NCBI GenBank assembly: GCA_029259745.1
Contig: JAJDEO010000004.1
Span: 62,001-126,000, forward strand
Length of the DNA: 64,000 nucleotides
Source: Planctomycetota bacterium
GTDB taxonomy: Bacteria; Planctomycetota; B15-G4
Direction of reading: 5' to 3'
The position numbers were made by a program, and so were the translations under genes. The notes below the pieces were generated by a model. The model was given only the letters and a program-made list of their open reading frames with translations. It did no database searches and was not told the DNA's origin. The number at the start of each line of letters is the position of its first letter. Within the stretch, counting starts at the first letter, position 1. Positions 45,388 to 54,754 of the stretch are shown here, piece after piece.

Positions 45388-46317
45388 CTACCGCCGTCGC
45401 GCCCGAGCCAGCTGGGTTTCATCGAACGACGCGTTCGAAGTTCCTTGCCTTGCGGACTCGGGGCTTCGCGCGCGGTCGTCGTGAGAGGTGGTGGTCCGTT
45501 CCGTGGCAACGCCCACGACTGCAGGGCATCGGCGACCAGGCGCAACTCGCTCGTTGCAGCGAGCACGCGCCGGATCAATCGACGCGCCTGAACGCTTCTC
45601 GACCGTCACTCGCGGAACGCGCTTCGCCCGGACGCTCGCGATCAGACTTCGTGCAACCGTCGACCGGCGCGCCACGACGCCCCATGCCACCGTCGTGATG
45701 ATCAACAGGCTCACGCCCGCGACGACGCCATGCGCAGAGCGATCGAGCATCGAGGCGCCGATCAGCGCGAACGTCACGGTGCCGGGAAGCGTCCCGACGA
45801 GCGTCCCCATCAAGTAGCTCCGGCTCGACATCCCCGTCATCGACAGCGCGATGTTTGCGGCATGACAGCTCCCCACGGGAAGCACGCGCACCATGAACGC
45901 AGTGAGCAGTCCGTGCCGCGTGACGAGCGAGTCGAGCGCCACGACTCGGTCTGATTGCCGGCGCGACGCCCAGGGACGAGCGAGTGCGCGAACCCAGAGG
46001 AACGTCAGCTGACACCCGACGCTGACACCGAGCGTCGTCACGATCGCCCCTTCCCACCAGCCGAACGTCGCACCTCCGAGCGTCGCCCAAGCGAGGCGCG
46101 GAGTTCCACACGCCACGGCCACGGCGCACACGGCAGTGAAAAGCGGCCCATGCCAGCGCCCGCTGTCCGCCATCCATGCGCGCAGAGCAGCGCCATCGGC
46201 ACCCGTGAGGTGGCGCAACGGAGAGAGCATCACCAGCACAAACAGCGCCACCAAGACAGCGCCAGCGATCGCAGCTCGCCTGCGCACGGTTCCCGGGTTG
46301 AGCGCGTGCGGATTCAC
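45388..46317 (-). CDS. VTT/DedA-like (TVP38-type) membrane protein
   Basis: 309 aa. Starts GTG 46317 overlapping the GT2 stop (GTGA). Membrane helices at about residues 15-35, 55-75, 80-105, 160-180 and 195-215. VTTLGVSVGCQLTFLWVRALARPW and FMVRVLPVGSCHAANIALSMTGM are typical of the TVP38/VTT fold, where an Arg and a Pro in the membrane are important. These proteins are thought to scramble or flip lipid carriers. The basic tail of about 90 residues is not conserved. The position after GT2 and GT39 suggests recycling of a polyprenyl carrier. Confidence 0.75.
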   Translation of the reverse strand: MNPHALNPGTVRRRAAIAGAVLVALFVLVMLSPLRHLTGADGAALRAWMADSGRWHGPLFTAVCAVAVACGTPRLAWATLGGATFGWWEGAIVTTLGVSVGCQLTFLWVRALARPWASRRQSDRVVALDSLVTRHGLLTAFMVRVLPVGSCHAANIALSMTGMSSRSYLMGTLVGTLPGTVTFALIGASMLDRSAHGVVAGVSLLIITTVAWGVVARRSTVARSLIASVRAKRVPRVTVEKRSGASIDPARARCNERVAPGRRCPAVVGVATERTTTSHDDRARSPESARQGTSNASFDETQLARARRR

Positions 46318-47123
46318 GACGCGAGCTTCGACCCGTCGGACGGGGCCAATGCCGGTACCGTGGGCTCCCAGAGCGAGATGCGATCGACGAGCACGGCTCT
46401 CCGCCGCCACCACAAGATGGCGAGACAATCCGCAATCCCGCGAAAGAGACGATTCCGAACTCCGTACTTGCTCGTGCCGCCGACGCGCGCGCGATGATTC
46501 ACACCGATCTCGATGACGCGCGCCCCCTGAAGACGCATGAGCGTCGGAAGGAAGCGGTGAAGCCCATCGAAGACCGGGACTTCGGAGAGCATCTCTCTCC
46601 GCGCAGCACGCATCGCACAGCCGGAGTCGCGAATGTGGTCGCCGGTGACGGCGTTGCGGAAAGCGTTGCCGATCCGGGAGGACGCTCGTCGCACCCACGT
46701 GTCCTGCCGCTCGAGTCGCACTCCGCAAACGAGGTCTGCGTGACGAAGCGCTTCGAGCAGCCGCGGGATGTCGCCGGGGTCGTTCTGCCCGTCGCCATCC
46801 AACGTCACGATGGACGCACCGCGCGCGAGGTGTATCGCGGTGACGAGCGCGGCACTCTGTCCGCAGCGAACGCGGTGGCTCGCGTGTCGAAGGCGGGGAA
46901 AGAACGGGACGAGTTCTCGAAGCACCGAGAGCGTGCCGTCTTCGCTCGCGTCGTTCACGACCACGATCTCGCTCGTCACGTTCAACGTCGAGAGAACAGT
47001 GTCGATCTCGGAGATGACCGACTCGAGGCACGGCTCTTCGTTGTGGCAAGGGAGCACAACCGAGAGATCGAGATCGTCAGCCGACGCGATCATGGCATCG
47101 GGCATGGAGATTTCGGCGTTCAT
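46314..47123 (-). CDS. Polyprenol-phosphate sugar transferase (GT2, DPM-like)
   Basis: 269 aa. VVLPCHNEEPCLESVISEI, EIVVVNDASEDGTLSVL, the metal site TLDGDGQNDPGDIPRLL, and DSGCAMRAARREML are those of dolichyl-phosphate mannosyltransferase/ArnC-type enzymes; NHRARVGGTSKYGVRNRLFRG is the family end motif. It lacks the C-terminal membrane helices of ArnC. It would load a sugar on a polyprenyl phosphate as donor for the GT39 next to it. The ATG overlaps the GT39 stop by four bases. Confidence 0.88.
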   Translation of the reverse strand: MNAEISMPDAMIASADDLDLSVVLPCHNEEPCLESVISEIDTVLSTLNVTSEIVVVNDASEDGTLSVLRELVPFFPRLRHASHRVRCGQSAALVTAIHLARGASIVTLDGDGQNDPGDIPRLLEALRHADLVCGVRLERQDTWVRRASSRIGNAFRNAVTGDHIRDSGCAMRAARREMLSEVPVFDGLHRFLPTLMRLQGARVIEIGVNHRARVGGTSKYGVRNRLFRGIADCLAILWWRRRAVLVDRISLWEPTVPALAPSDGSKLAS

Positions 47124-48643
47124 CGAGCACTCAGCTCCTTCAGGTTCGTATTGGAAATGTGCTGCACCGCCCACTTCTCATCGAGTTCGAACGAGTGGAA
47201 GAGCCCGGGGAAGCGCTCCGTCGTGACGGCCCATCGTTCGGCGTCGAACCCATTGAGTTGCGCCGTCGTGCCCGTCTGGTGGGCGCGGCGCCAGAGATCG
47301 ACGTGCCCCCAGTTGAGCGCCATCATCAGGGTCCACCCGACGACACATGCGGCTCCGAAGACGCGATCGTCGCGCTTGAGCAGAGCCATCACGGCACACG
47401 CCGTCATCAGCGTTCCCGACGTCAGGACGACGCAGAAGGCGAGCATGTACTTCCCGAGCACGGGACCGACCCAGATCATCGCGGCCGCGGTCGCCACCAT
47501 TCCGATCACGCCCGTCGCCACGGCGAGCAGCCTGCGCAAGGCTTCCGGCGTGCGGCCATGGTCGCGCGAGAACGCAACGCTCGCCTCGGCAGTCAATAAG
47601 CTCAAAGCGGGCAGCACCGGCAGCAGATAGTGCGGTCGCTTCTGAGGAAGGAGCATGAGCGCCGGAACGACAGTCAGGCACACGATCGCGGCAAAGCGCA
47701 GCTCGGAGACATGACGCCAGAGCCGCGTCGTCACGGCGCGTCGCACGAGGAGCGGGAGCAAGAGACTCGTCGGAAAGGCGATCACTGCGAGGTTGACCAA
47801 CTGCTCGTGCGGCAAGCCGTAGTGAGTTGCCCAATGCGCGGACTGCGCGGCGTCCGTCTTGACGCCCAACGGCAGCGTCGCGGCGCCGACGAGCTGATCG
47901 AACGCGCCCGGCACTCGCACCATCACGGCGCGATACCAGGCCACTCCGGGAAGCACGCTGACCGCAACCAGAGCGAGGTTCCGCAGCGACACCGCCGAGA
48001 GCAGCCGGCGGGAGACGATGAGATCGATCGTGATCGGCAACGCGACGAGGAGCACGGCCATCGTGGCTTTAGCGAGGATCGCGAGCGCGAACGCCACGAC
48101 GAACGTCACCCGCCGCCACGTCGACGGCATGGAACGCGAACCGTATGCAGCCAGTGCAGCGGTGGCGGCAAGCGCAAGTAACACCTCCGCGCTCCCCGTG
48201 CGCGCGAGTCCTTGGAGCTTGGGTGTGATGCCGAGCAACACCATGGCGACGAGCGCGGTACGCGGCCCCGTCGCGGCACGTGCCCAGAGGCCGGTCACCG
48301 CAAGGAGAGCGACGGCCGCAAGGAGTGAGGGAAGTCTGAGCGTCACGAGATCGAGCTGACCTCGAAGCGAGGCTGCGGCCGCGATCGCCCAGTAACCCAG
48401 CGGAGGCTTGTTGATCCAAGGAATCCCGGCACGCATCGGAACCACGCGATCACCCGTCTCGACCATGTGCTGCGCAACTTCGAAGCACCGCAACTCCGTC
48501 GAACGCGTGATGGGCGCATCTCCCAGCCTGATCCCGACCGTCATCCAGAAGACGCCGAGGACCACGCACACCAGCAGCAGCACCGCAAGCGATGATCGCT
48601 TCTGACGTCTTTCGAGTGCTTCGACACTTCCGTGAGCCATCAT
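47120..48643 (-). CDS. GT39/ArnT-like lipid-linked glycosyltransferase
   Basis: 507 aa with about ten membrane helices. ATG 48643 (second of two tandem ATG choices) has GGAGG eight bases upstream. The first periplasmic loop has the acidic ITRSTELRCFEVAQHM followed by GIPWINKPPLGYWAIA, the D/E-plus-KPP pattern of ArnT-type enzymes. It transfers a sugar from the polyprenyl donor made by the GT2 to an outer acceptor, for example a lipid or protein. The overlapping GT39-GT2-VTT order supports one envelope-modification operon. Confidence 0.88.
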   Translation of the reverse strand: MMAHGSVEALERRQKRSSLAVLLLVCVVLGVFWMTVGIRLGDAPITRSTELRCFEVAQHMVETGDRVVPMRAGIPWINKPPLGYWAIAAAASLRGQLDLVTLRLPSLLAAVALLAVTGLWARAATGPRTALVAMVLLGITPKLQGLARTGSAEVLLALAATAALAAYGSRSMPSTWRRVTFVVAFALAILAKATMAVLLVALPITIDLIVSRRLLSAVSLRNLALVAVSVLPGVAWYRAVMVRVPGAFDQLVGAATLPLGVKTDAAQSAHWATHYGLPHEQLVNLAVIAFPTSLLLPLLVRRAVTTRLWRHVSELRFAAIVCLTVVPALMLLPQKRPHYLLPVLPALSLLTAEASVAFSRDHGRTPEALRRLLAVATGVIGMVATAAAMIWVGPVLGKYMLAFCVVLTSGTLMTACAVMALLKRDDRVFGAACVVGWTLMMALNWGHVDLWRRAHQTGTTAQLNGFDAERWAVTTERFPGLFHSFELDEKWAVQHISNTNLKELSAR

Positions 48644-49144
48644 CGCTCGAACCTCCGCCAACCCACGTCGGTGCGTGAACTCACCGAACGGCGGCGTGCT
48701 CGCTGTACTCGTGGGTGCTCACGCGCACATTAAGACCGACCGCCAAGGCGCATGCATGACGTGTAGATGAACTTCCCGTCATGTCCGCCGCGTCGGAAAA
48801 GACGGGAGCACGGTGCACGTCACTTGGCGGAAAGGGCGTTTGCGCACGAAGGCATGCGACGACGTGCACCGCTTCGACGTCACTCAGCGCGATCTCAGTC
48901 GAAGTCGCGCGCCTCTCGGGCACCTTCCCGCGCTCGAAGCTTCGCAGCCGCGCTCCAGCCCCATGGTCGCGAGGAGGATCGGGGCTCTGACCACGCCAGA
49001 TTCCGCACGTTCATGGATGTCGAGACCCATCGACGTTCCCACGTCGAGCGCGCTCGCGTCGGCTGCGCAACCTTACGCGCGAGCCGTGATCGGGGTCACG
49101 ACGTCAAATGCACGAAGAGCCGGGTGCCGCGTGCGGACCGAGCG
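48644..49144. other. Intergenic region upstream of GT39 operon
   Basis: About 500 bp between the histidine kinase stop and the GT39 start, both on the minus strand. It should hold the GT39 promoter. No convincing gene, repeat or hairpin is visible. Confidence 0.4.
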
Positions 49145-50518
49145 TCACCTCCCGAAGAAGGCGACGAAGCGTGTCCCGTGTGGCTCGAGTGGCTCGTGGC
49201 GAATGGTGCCGCCGTGGTTCTCCATCACCGTGCGACAGATCGCGAGCCCCAGCCCGTAACCCGTGCGCTTGCGCTCCGGCGAGCGGCCACTCACGAAGGG
49301 GACGAAGACTTGGTCTCCGAGCTCCTTTGTCACCCCGGGACCTTCATCCTCGACGACGATCGACACACCGTCCGAAGCTCCCTGGATCTTGACGCGCACG
49401 ATCGAGTTCCGCGGGCTCCACTCGATGGCGTTGAGAACGAGGTTTCGCAACAGCCTCAGGCAGCCCTCTCGGTCCGTACGAAGCCGCGTGTTGCCGACAC
49501 ACGAGATCTCGAGCTGAACGTGAGCGCGCTCCGCGATGCTTCGTTCGCGCTGCAGACGAAGCGAGATCTCCTGAGCGAGATCGAAGTCCTCGCGGCCCGG
49601 CGGTTCGGAGGCGACCTCTGCCGAGCGACAGTAGGCGACGAGGTTGTCGATGGCATCGGAAAGCGCGCCGAGCTCATCGACGTTGCTCCGGAGCAGGCGC
49701 TCGTATTCGTCAGCGTCACGCCGCGCGAGGAGTGTCACTTCCGTCTCACCGATCAAGTTCTGAAGCGGTGAACGCAGCTCATGCGCAAGCCCCGCGATGA
49801 ACGTGCGCATCTCGTCGAACCGAGTTTCGATGCGATCGAGAACGTCATCGAGCGCCTTACCCACGACGCGGACCTCCTCCGGCGCATTCGCCAAGCTCAC
49901 CGGCTCGGCTCGTCGGCCGACGTTGGAGAGTTGGGCCTGAGCCACGACATCGCGCAACCCCGCCAAACCACGTCGAATCGCGAACGCACCGGCGCTCCAC
50001 GAGAAGAGCAGTGCTGCGACCAACAAGTACGCTGCTCCCTTCCCATAACTTTTCAAGCGGTCGAGATACCCCTTGCCGCTCACGATGATCACAAAGCTCA
50101 GGTTCTGTTCTCGAATCACGTCCGAGTGGAGGACGACGCCACGATCGAACAAATGCTCGCGCCAACTCAGACCGTCCTTCACGACGTTCGGAAGCAGAGC
50201 TAGGAGACGTTCACTTCCGCTCGCGATGCTCACACCGTTCGCGAGGCGGACGCGCACAGCCCGAGCCGGTTCTTCGATGCTTGCCGCGATCTCTTCCACG
50301 ATCTCGCGAACTCCTTCTTCCTCGAAGTGCGCTTGTTCTAATCCGTGAACCAACTCGTCCGCCTCGTGGATGAGAAAGGCGTTCGCCTCATCTCGAATCG
50401 TGTCGAAGACGAAGTAGCCGGACCACAGTGAGTAAATCACCATCAACGCCGCGATCGTTCCGACGAAGAGCCATGTGAGGCGGCGAGTCAGCGACCAGCT
50501 CGGCCCTTCGACGTTCAT
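49145..50518 (-). CDS. Sensor histidine kinase
   Basis: 457 aa. Two membrane helices (about residues 14-36 and 165-187) enclose a 130-residue periplasmic sensor. A HAMP-like linker follows. H-box FIAGLAHELRSPLQNLIGE, N-box LVLNAIEWSP, G1 VEDEGPGV, and G2 GYGLGLAICR show an intact kinase of the OmpR-partner type. It follows the response regulator by 7 bp. Given the divergent LTA-synthase-like gene, the regulon probably includes envelope modification; the sensed signal is unknown. Confidence 0.94.
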   Translation of the reverse strand: MNVEGPSWSLTRRLTWLFVGTIAALMVIYSLWSGYFVFDTIRDEANAFLIHEADELVHGLEQAHFEEEGVREIVEEIAASIEEPARAVRVRLANGVSIASGSERLLALLPNVVKDGLSWREHLFDRGVVLHSDVIREQNLSFVIIVSGKGYLDRLKSYGKGAAYLLVAALLFSWSAGAFAIRRGLAGLRDVVAQAQLSNVGRRAEPVSLANAPEEVRVVGKALDDVLDRIETRFDEMRTFIAGLAHELRSPLQNLIGETEVTLLARRDADEYERLLRSNVDELGALSDAIDNLVAYCRSAEVASEPPGREDFDLAQEISLRLQRERSIAERAHVQLEISCVGNTRLRTDREGCLRLLRNLVLNAIEWSPRNSIVRVKIQGASDGVSIVVEDEGPGVTKELGDQVFVPFVSGRSPERKRTGYGLGLAICRTVMENHGGTIRHEPLEPHGTRFVAFFGR

Positions 50519-50525
50519 GCCGAGG

Positions 50526-51197
50526 TCAGCTCTCTTCGAGGGCGAAGACATACCCCGATCCTCGAATGGTCTGGATGACCTTCTGATCGAAGGGCCCGTC
50601 GAGCTTCTTGCGCAGGCGCGCGATGTGGACGTCGACGACGTTGGTCTCGGTGTTGAAGTCGATCCCCCATACGCACTGGAGGAGGTGGGTTCTCGTGACG
50701 ACCTCACCGAGGTGCCGCGTGAGTTGTCTGAGGAGCGCGAGTTCCGTTCGCGTGAGATCGATCACCTGCCCCGCGCGCGTCACCGACGACGTCCCGTAGT
50801 CGACCTCGATGTCGCCGATCGTCTGACGCATCTGTTCGCCGTTGCGGCGCAAGACCGCGTGGATTCGCGCGAGCAGCTCACCGAAGACGAACGGCTTGAT
50901 GATGTAGTCGTCGCCACCCATCCGAAGCCCTTTGATCCGCTCGTCGATCGCGTCGCGTGCGGTCACCCAGATCACGGGGACGTCGATGTTCTCGCGTCGC
51001 AGCGCCTCCAGCACGCCCCACCCATCGATCCCCGGAAGGCCCACGTCGAGCAGGACGAGATCGAACGGCAAGGTGCGCAGGGTCGCGAGCGCCGTCTCGC
51101 CATCTTCCGCGGTCTGGCAGTCGATCCCCGACTCATCGAGCCCACGAGATACGAAGGACAGGTACTTGAGGTCGTCGTCGACGATCAACACGCGCAT
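50526..51197 (-). CDS. OmpR-family response regulator
   Basis: 223 aa. Receiver: MRVLIVDDDLKYL with the acidic pair, phospho-acceptor in VLLDVGLPGIDG, VTARDAIDERIKGLRMGGDDYIIKPF with the conserved Lys. The C-terminal winged helix has ELALLRQLTRHLGEVVTRTHLLQCVWG and NVVDVHIARLRKKLD. The ATG at 51197 is taken because the receiver starts there. It is the first gene of the kinase operon and is divergent from the sulfatase-family gene at 51473. Confidence 0.95.
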   Translation of the reverse strand: MRVLIVDDDLKYLSFVSRGLDESGIDCQTAEDGETALATLRTLPFDLVLLDVGLPGIDGWGVLEALRRENIDVPVIWVTARDAIDERIKGLRMGGDDYIIKPFVFGELLARIHAVLRRNGEQMRQTIGDIEVDYGTSSVTRAGQVIDLTRTELALLRQLTRHLGEVVTRTHLLQCVWGIDFNTETNVVDVHIARLRKKLDGPFDQKVIQTIRGSGYVFALEES

Positions 51198-51472
51198 GGT
51201 CTGAATCCGGCAGGTCGCGCGTATCGCAACAGGTTCATCGCCAAGTCGCAAGCGCACCTTGCTGCGTTGCCCGGCATGGTTCACGGCTCGTCCGTCGACC
51301 ATGCCTCCCTGCGAGGAGGACGACATGCTCGCGATACCCGAATGCCCGCGTCCATGACAACAAGATGACGCAAGCGTAACGATCCGCCATGCGGGGGATC
51401 GATAGCGTGTAGCCGTGAAGGAGTGAGACCTAGCGCTCGTTCCCTCAACTTGACCGGTCAGCGGAATGGCGA

Positions 51473-53440
51473 ATGAGCAGTACCTCAGAACGCGATTACG
51501 GCACTCTTCGTCAGGCGTTCGCGCCGGTCGTGGCGTTCATTGCGATCACACTCGTCGGCCTTTCCGTCGCGCGTCTCGGGCTTGTCGCATGGCAGATGGA
51601 GCGTGTCACCGCGACGAACGGCGCTGCGACGATCTTGCTGGAAGGTCCGCGCTTCGACATCGTCACGATCTCGACGCTCGTCTTCATCCCGCTCGTGCTC
51701 GCGCTGATCCTCTTCATGGGCCGGCGGACATATCGCACCGGCGAACTCATGCTGCGCGGCGCCTTCGCACTTCTTCTGGTCGCGTTTGCGCTCACCGAGA
51801 TCGCGACGCCCGGCTTCATCGAGGAGTTCGACACCCGTCCGAACTATCTGTTCTTCGAATACCTCGAGTACCCGCGCGAAGTGCTGGCAACGCTCTGGGG
51901 CGCCTATCCATGGCGACTCATGCTCATGGTCGTTGCCGCGCCGGCGGTCTTCTTCGCTGGCCTCGCGCTCTTCCGACGGACGGGCAAGCCCTTGGCCGGG
52001 CCACTTCGCCCGAGCGTCGCTCTCGTGGCCGTGGTTGTCGTCACGGCCCTCTGCGTCCTCGGCGCTCGCGGAACGCTCGACCACCGCCCGATCAACCCGA
52101 GCACGGCCTGCTTCTCGACCGACGCGCTCGTGAACACGCTGCCGCTCAACTCGCTGTACTCGGCTGGCTACGCGATCTACGAGTCGAAGAAGAATGAAGG
52201 CCCCGACGCGTCTGCCTACGGCGAGCTGCCCTACGACGAAGTGATCGCAACGGTCCGTGCCGACGCCGGATTCGCCGACGCAGAGTTCTCGAACGATGAG
52301 ATCCCGACGCTGCATCGGCACATCCCGACGCAGCCGCGCGCTCGTCCGCTGAACTACGTGATCGTGCTCGAAGAGAGCTTGGGTGCCGAGTTCGTCGGCG
52401 GACTCGGAGGGCTCGACCTCACACCCAATCTCGACGCGCTCTACGAAGAAGGCCTCGCGTTCGACAACCTCTACGCCACGGGCACGCGTTCGGTTCGCGG
52501 CATCGAGGCACTCGTCTCGGGCTACCTGCCCACGCCAACGCGCAGCGTCGTGAAGCTGCCGAAGACCCAGCGCGGGTGCTTCACCCTCGCGGAGGCGCTC
52601 GGACGCGTCGGCTACGAAAGCTCGTTCATCTACGGCGGCGAGGGGCACTTCGACAACATGGCCCGCTTCTTCCTTGGCAACGGGTTCGACGAGGTCATCG
52701 ATGCCGACGACTATGACAACCCGTCGTTTGTCGGAAGTTGGGGAGTGAGCGACCAAGATCTCTTCCGACGCGCACACGAGCACTTCGAGTCGATGGGCGA
52801 GACGCCATTCTTCAGCCTCGTCTTCACGAGTTCGAATCACTCGCCTTGGGAGTTCCCGCTCGACGGGTTCGAACTCGCGGAGCAGCCCGCTGCGACGCGC
52901 AACAACGCCGTCAAGTACGCCGACCACGCGCTCGGCGAGTTCTTCGACCAGGCCCGCCGTTCGACGTACTGGGACGACACGCTCTTCCTCGTCGTCGCCG
53001 ACCACAACTCGCGCACGTGGGGTGCCGAACTCGTCCCGGTCAACCGCTTCCACATTCCGGCCGTGTTCCTCGGCGGTTCGATCCAGCCCGACCGAGTGGC
53101 GACACTCTCGAGTCAGGTCGACCTGGTTCCCACCGCGCTCTCGCTCATGGGCATCGAGCTCGACGTCCCAGCCCTCGGTCGTGACATGACCAGGCCCGAC
53201 CAGCGCGATCGCGTAGGCCGCGCGATCATGCAGTTCTACCAGTCGAACCTGTTTCTCGAAGGCGACCGGGCCGTCGTGCATCGCCCACACCTCCCGCCGA
53301 CACACTTGCGCTGGTTCGAGGGCACTCTGACACCGTCGCCAACTGATGTCGCACTCGAGCACCTTGCTCTATGCCATGCCCTCTGGCCCCAACTCAGCTA
53401 TGCGCGCGGTGACTTCAGACTCCCGATGCTCAGCGAGTAG
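51473..53440 (+). CDS. LTA synthase/EptA-like sulfatase-family transferase
   Basis: 655 aa. Five N-terminal membrane helices, then a periplasmic alkaline-phosphatase-fold domain. NYVIVLEESLGAEFVGGLGG has the metal Glu, ATGTRSVRGIEALVSG the Thr nucleophile, SSNHSPWEFP and VVADHNSR further metal ligands. This is the pattern of phosphoglycerol and phosphoethanolamine transferases, which decorate lipids or glycans at the outer face. It is divergent from a response regulator operon. The donor and acceptor in a planctomycete are unknown. Confidence 0.9.
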   Translation: MSSTSERDYGTLRQAFAPVVAFIAITLVGLSVARLGLVAWQMERVTATNGAATILLEGPRFDIVTISTLVFIPLVLALILFMGRRTYRTGELMLRGAFALLLVAFALTEIATPGFIEEFDTRPNYLFFEYLEYPREVLATLWGAYPWRLMLMVVAAPAVFFAGLALFRRTGKPLAGPLRPSVALVAVVVVTALCVLGARGTLDHRPINPSTACFSTDALVNTLPLNSLYSAGYAIYESKKNEGPDASAYGELPYDEVIATVRADAGFADAEFSNDEIPTLHRHIPTQPRARPLNYVIVLEESLGAEFVGGLGGLDLTPNLDALYEEGLAFDNLYATGTRSVRGIEALVSGYLPTPTRSVVKLPKTQRGCFTLAEALGRVGYESSFIYGGEGHFDNMARFFLGNGFDEVIDADDYDNPSFVGSWGVSDQDLFRRAHEHFESMGETPFFSLVFTSSNHSPWEFPLDGFELAEQPAATRNNAVKYADHALGEFFDQARRSTYWDDTLFLVVADHNSRTWGAELVPVNRFHIPAVFLGGSIQPDRVATLSSQVDLVPTALSLMGIELDVPALGRDMTRPDQRDRVGRAIMQFYQSNLFLEGDRAVVHRPHLPPTHLRWFEGTLTPSPTDVALEHLALCHALWPQLSYARGDFRLPMLSE

Positions 53441-53666
53441 CGCTTCCATCACCTCGATGCGAACACTCTTGGCAACAGCAGCGCCCCTCTGTCCCTTCTG
53501 ACTTGTCGGACCGCACTCCTCCGACCTTTCGACATCTCGCCATCCGTCGACGGATGCGCCTGACGATGCCCTCACCTCCGTGCGAAACGTGATGCGTGTT
53601 GGCGTCGACATCGCCCCATCGACGTTCTCACGGACGTCCGTGCAAACGGGCACTCGGAGCACCCGA

Positions 53667-54680
53667 ATGATCATTGCAACTCGTGTTGGTCTCACAGCCG
53701 TGGCGGGCTTCGTGATGTTGCTCCTCGCCTTCGAGCTTTACGCAGTCATCGTGGATCGAACCCTCACGGCGGGCATCCCTTCTCTGTTCGGCAACACCGA
53801 AGCTGCCCGCAGTGTGTTGACTGCGCAGTCACCGAAAGACAACTACAGCTTCGCGATCGTCGGCGACACGAAGAGCACGGGGACGTTCGAGGGCATCATC
53901 AAAGGGCTACGCGAGCAGAAGCCGGACTTTGCGGTCATCCTCGGCGACTTCGTCCGCAACGGCACTGTCGGTGACCATCGCTACTTCAGGTCGGAGTGCC
54001 AGGCCGACTACGCTCTCGACTGTCCGGTGCTCTTGGTGGTGGGAAACCACGACGTCGATCGCGCGGCGTTTCCGCTCGCGAGGTTCGAGGCCGAGTACGG
54101 TCCGACGGTGTTCACGTTCGAGTATCAGCGCTCCCTCTTCGTCGTGCTGCGAACGCTTCAGGACGACGACGCCAACGAGGCCTCGTTGGATCTCCTCAGG
54201 TCGCTCAGGGACCGCGACCGATCGGCCCACGACCGAGTGTTCGTCTTCATGCACATCGCGCCGCCCGTGGTCGAGGCTTTCAAGGGACGTTCGTACGCGG
54301 CCAGTGGCGAGATCGCGACGCTCCTCGCCGAGATCGGAGCCGACTACGCGTTCGCCGGCGACTTCCACGGTTACGCGCGCGCGACGGTCGGTCCGACGAA
54401 CTACGTCGTGAGCGGAGGCGGTGGCGCGGACCTCAAGGAAGGACAGTTCCACCACGCTGTCGTCGTGAGCGTCGAGGGCGATCGCATCAGTGAGCGCTTC
54501 GTCCATGTCGCGGCCGAGAAGCACTACGAGGACGCCTCGCGTCACATCGCGCTCGCACGCTTCCTGCCTTGGGCCAAGGCGAACGTCGCGCTGGTCGTGC
54601 TGCTCAACATCCTCTGCGTCGCGTCCCTCGCGCTGATCCGACGCCTGTGGCCATCCTCGCCGCGCGCCCAGCCGAGCTGA
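53667..54680 (+). CDS. Membrane-anchored calcineurin-like phosphoesterase
   Basis: 337 aa from ATG 53667 (GGAG upstream; a frame extension to 53580 lacks a ribosome site). One N-terminal helix (VGLTAVAGFVMLLLAFELYAVIV) and a second C-terminal one (NVALVVLLNILCVASLALI) place the catalytic part in the periplasm. Metal motifs: VGDTKSTGTF, LGDFVRNG, VVGNHDVDR, FMHIAPP and GDFHGYAR. It follows the LTA-synthase-like gene by 226 bp and may act on the same lipid or phosphoester chemistry. Confidence 0.88.
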   Translation: MIIATRVGLTAVAGFVMLLLAFELYAVIVDRTLTAGIPSLFGNTEAARSVLTAQSPKDNYSFAIVGDTKSTGTFEGIIKGLREQKPDFAVILGDFVRNGTVGDHRYFRSECQADYALDCPVLLVVGNHDVDRAAFPLARFEAEYGPTVFTFEYQRSLFVVLRTLQDDDANEASLDLLRSLRDRDRSAHDRVFVFMHIAPPVVEAFKGRSYAASGEIATLLAEIGADYAFAGDFHGYARATVGPTNYVVSGGGGADLKEGQFHHAVVVSVEGDRISERFVHVAAEKHYEDASRHIALARFLPWAKANVALVVLLNILCVASLALIRRLWPSSPRAQPS

Positions 54681-54754
54681 GACGTCTGCGGGTCGCGCAC
54701 TCGAGCGAAACCGCGTTGCGGTGTGGGCGTGACGTGTGCGACGTGAGTACGGCG

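Noticed and set aside
51485..53362. A 625-codon open frame opposite the LTA-synthase-like gene.
   Set aside because: Shadow of a well-supported gene; strongly charged sequence without motifs.
53369..53695. A short open frame on the minus strand between the LTA-synthase-like and phosphoesterase genes.
   Set aside because: No ribosome site or known motif, and it overlaps both neighbours.
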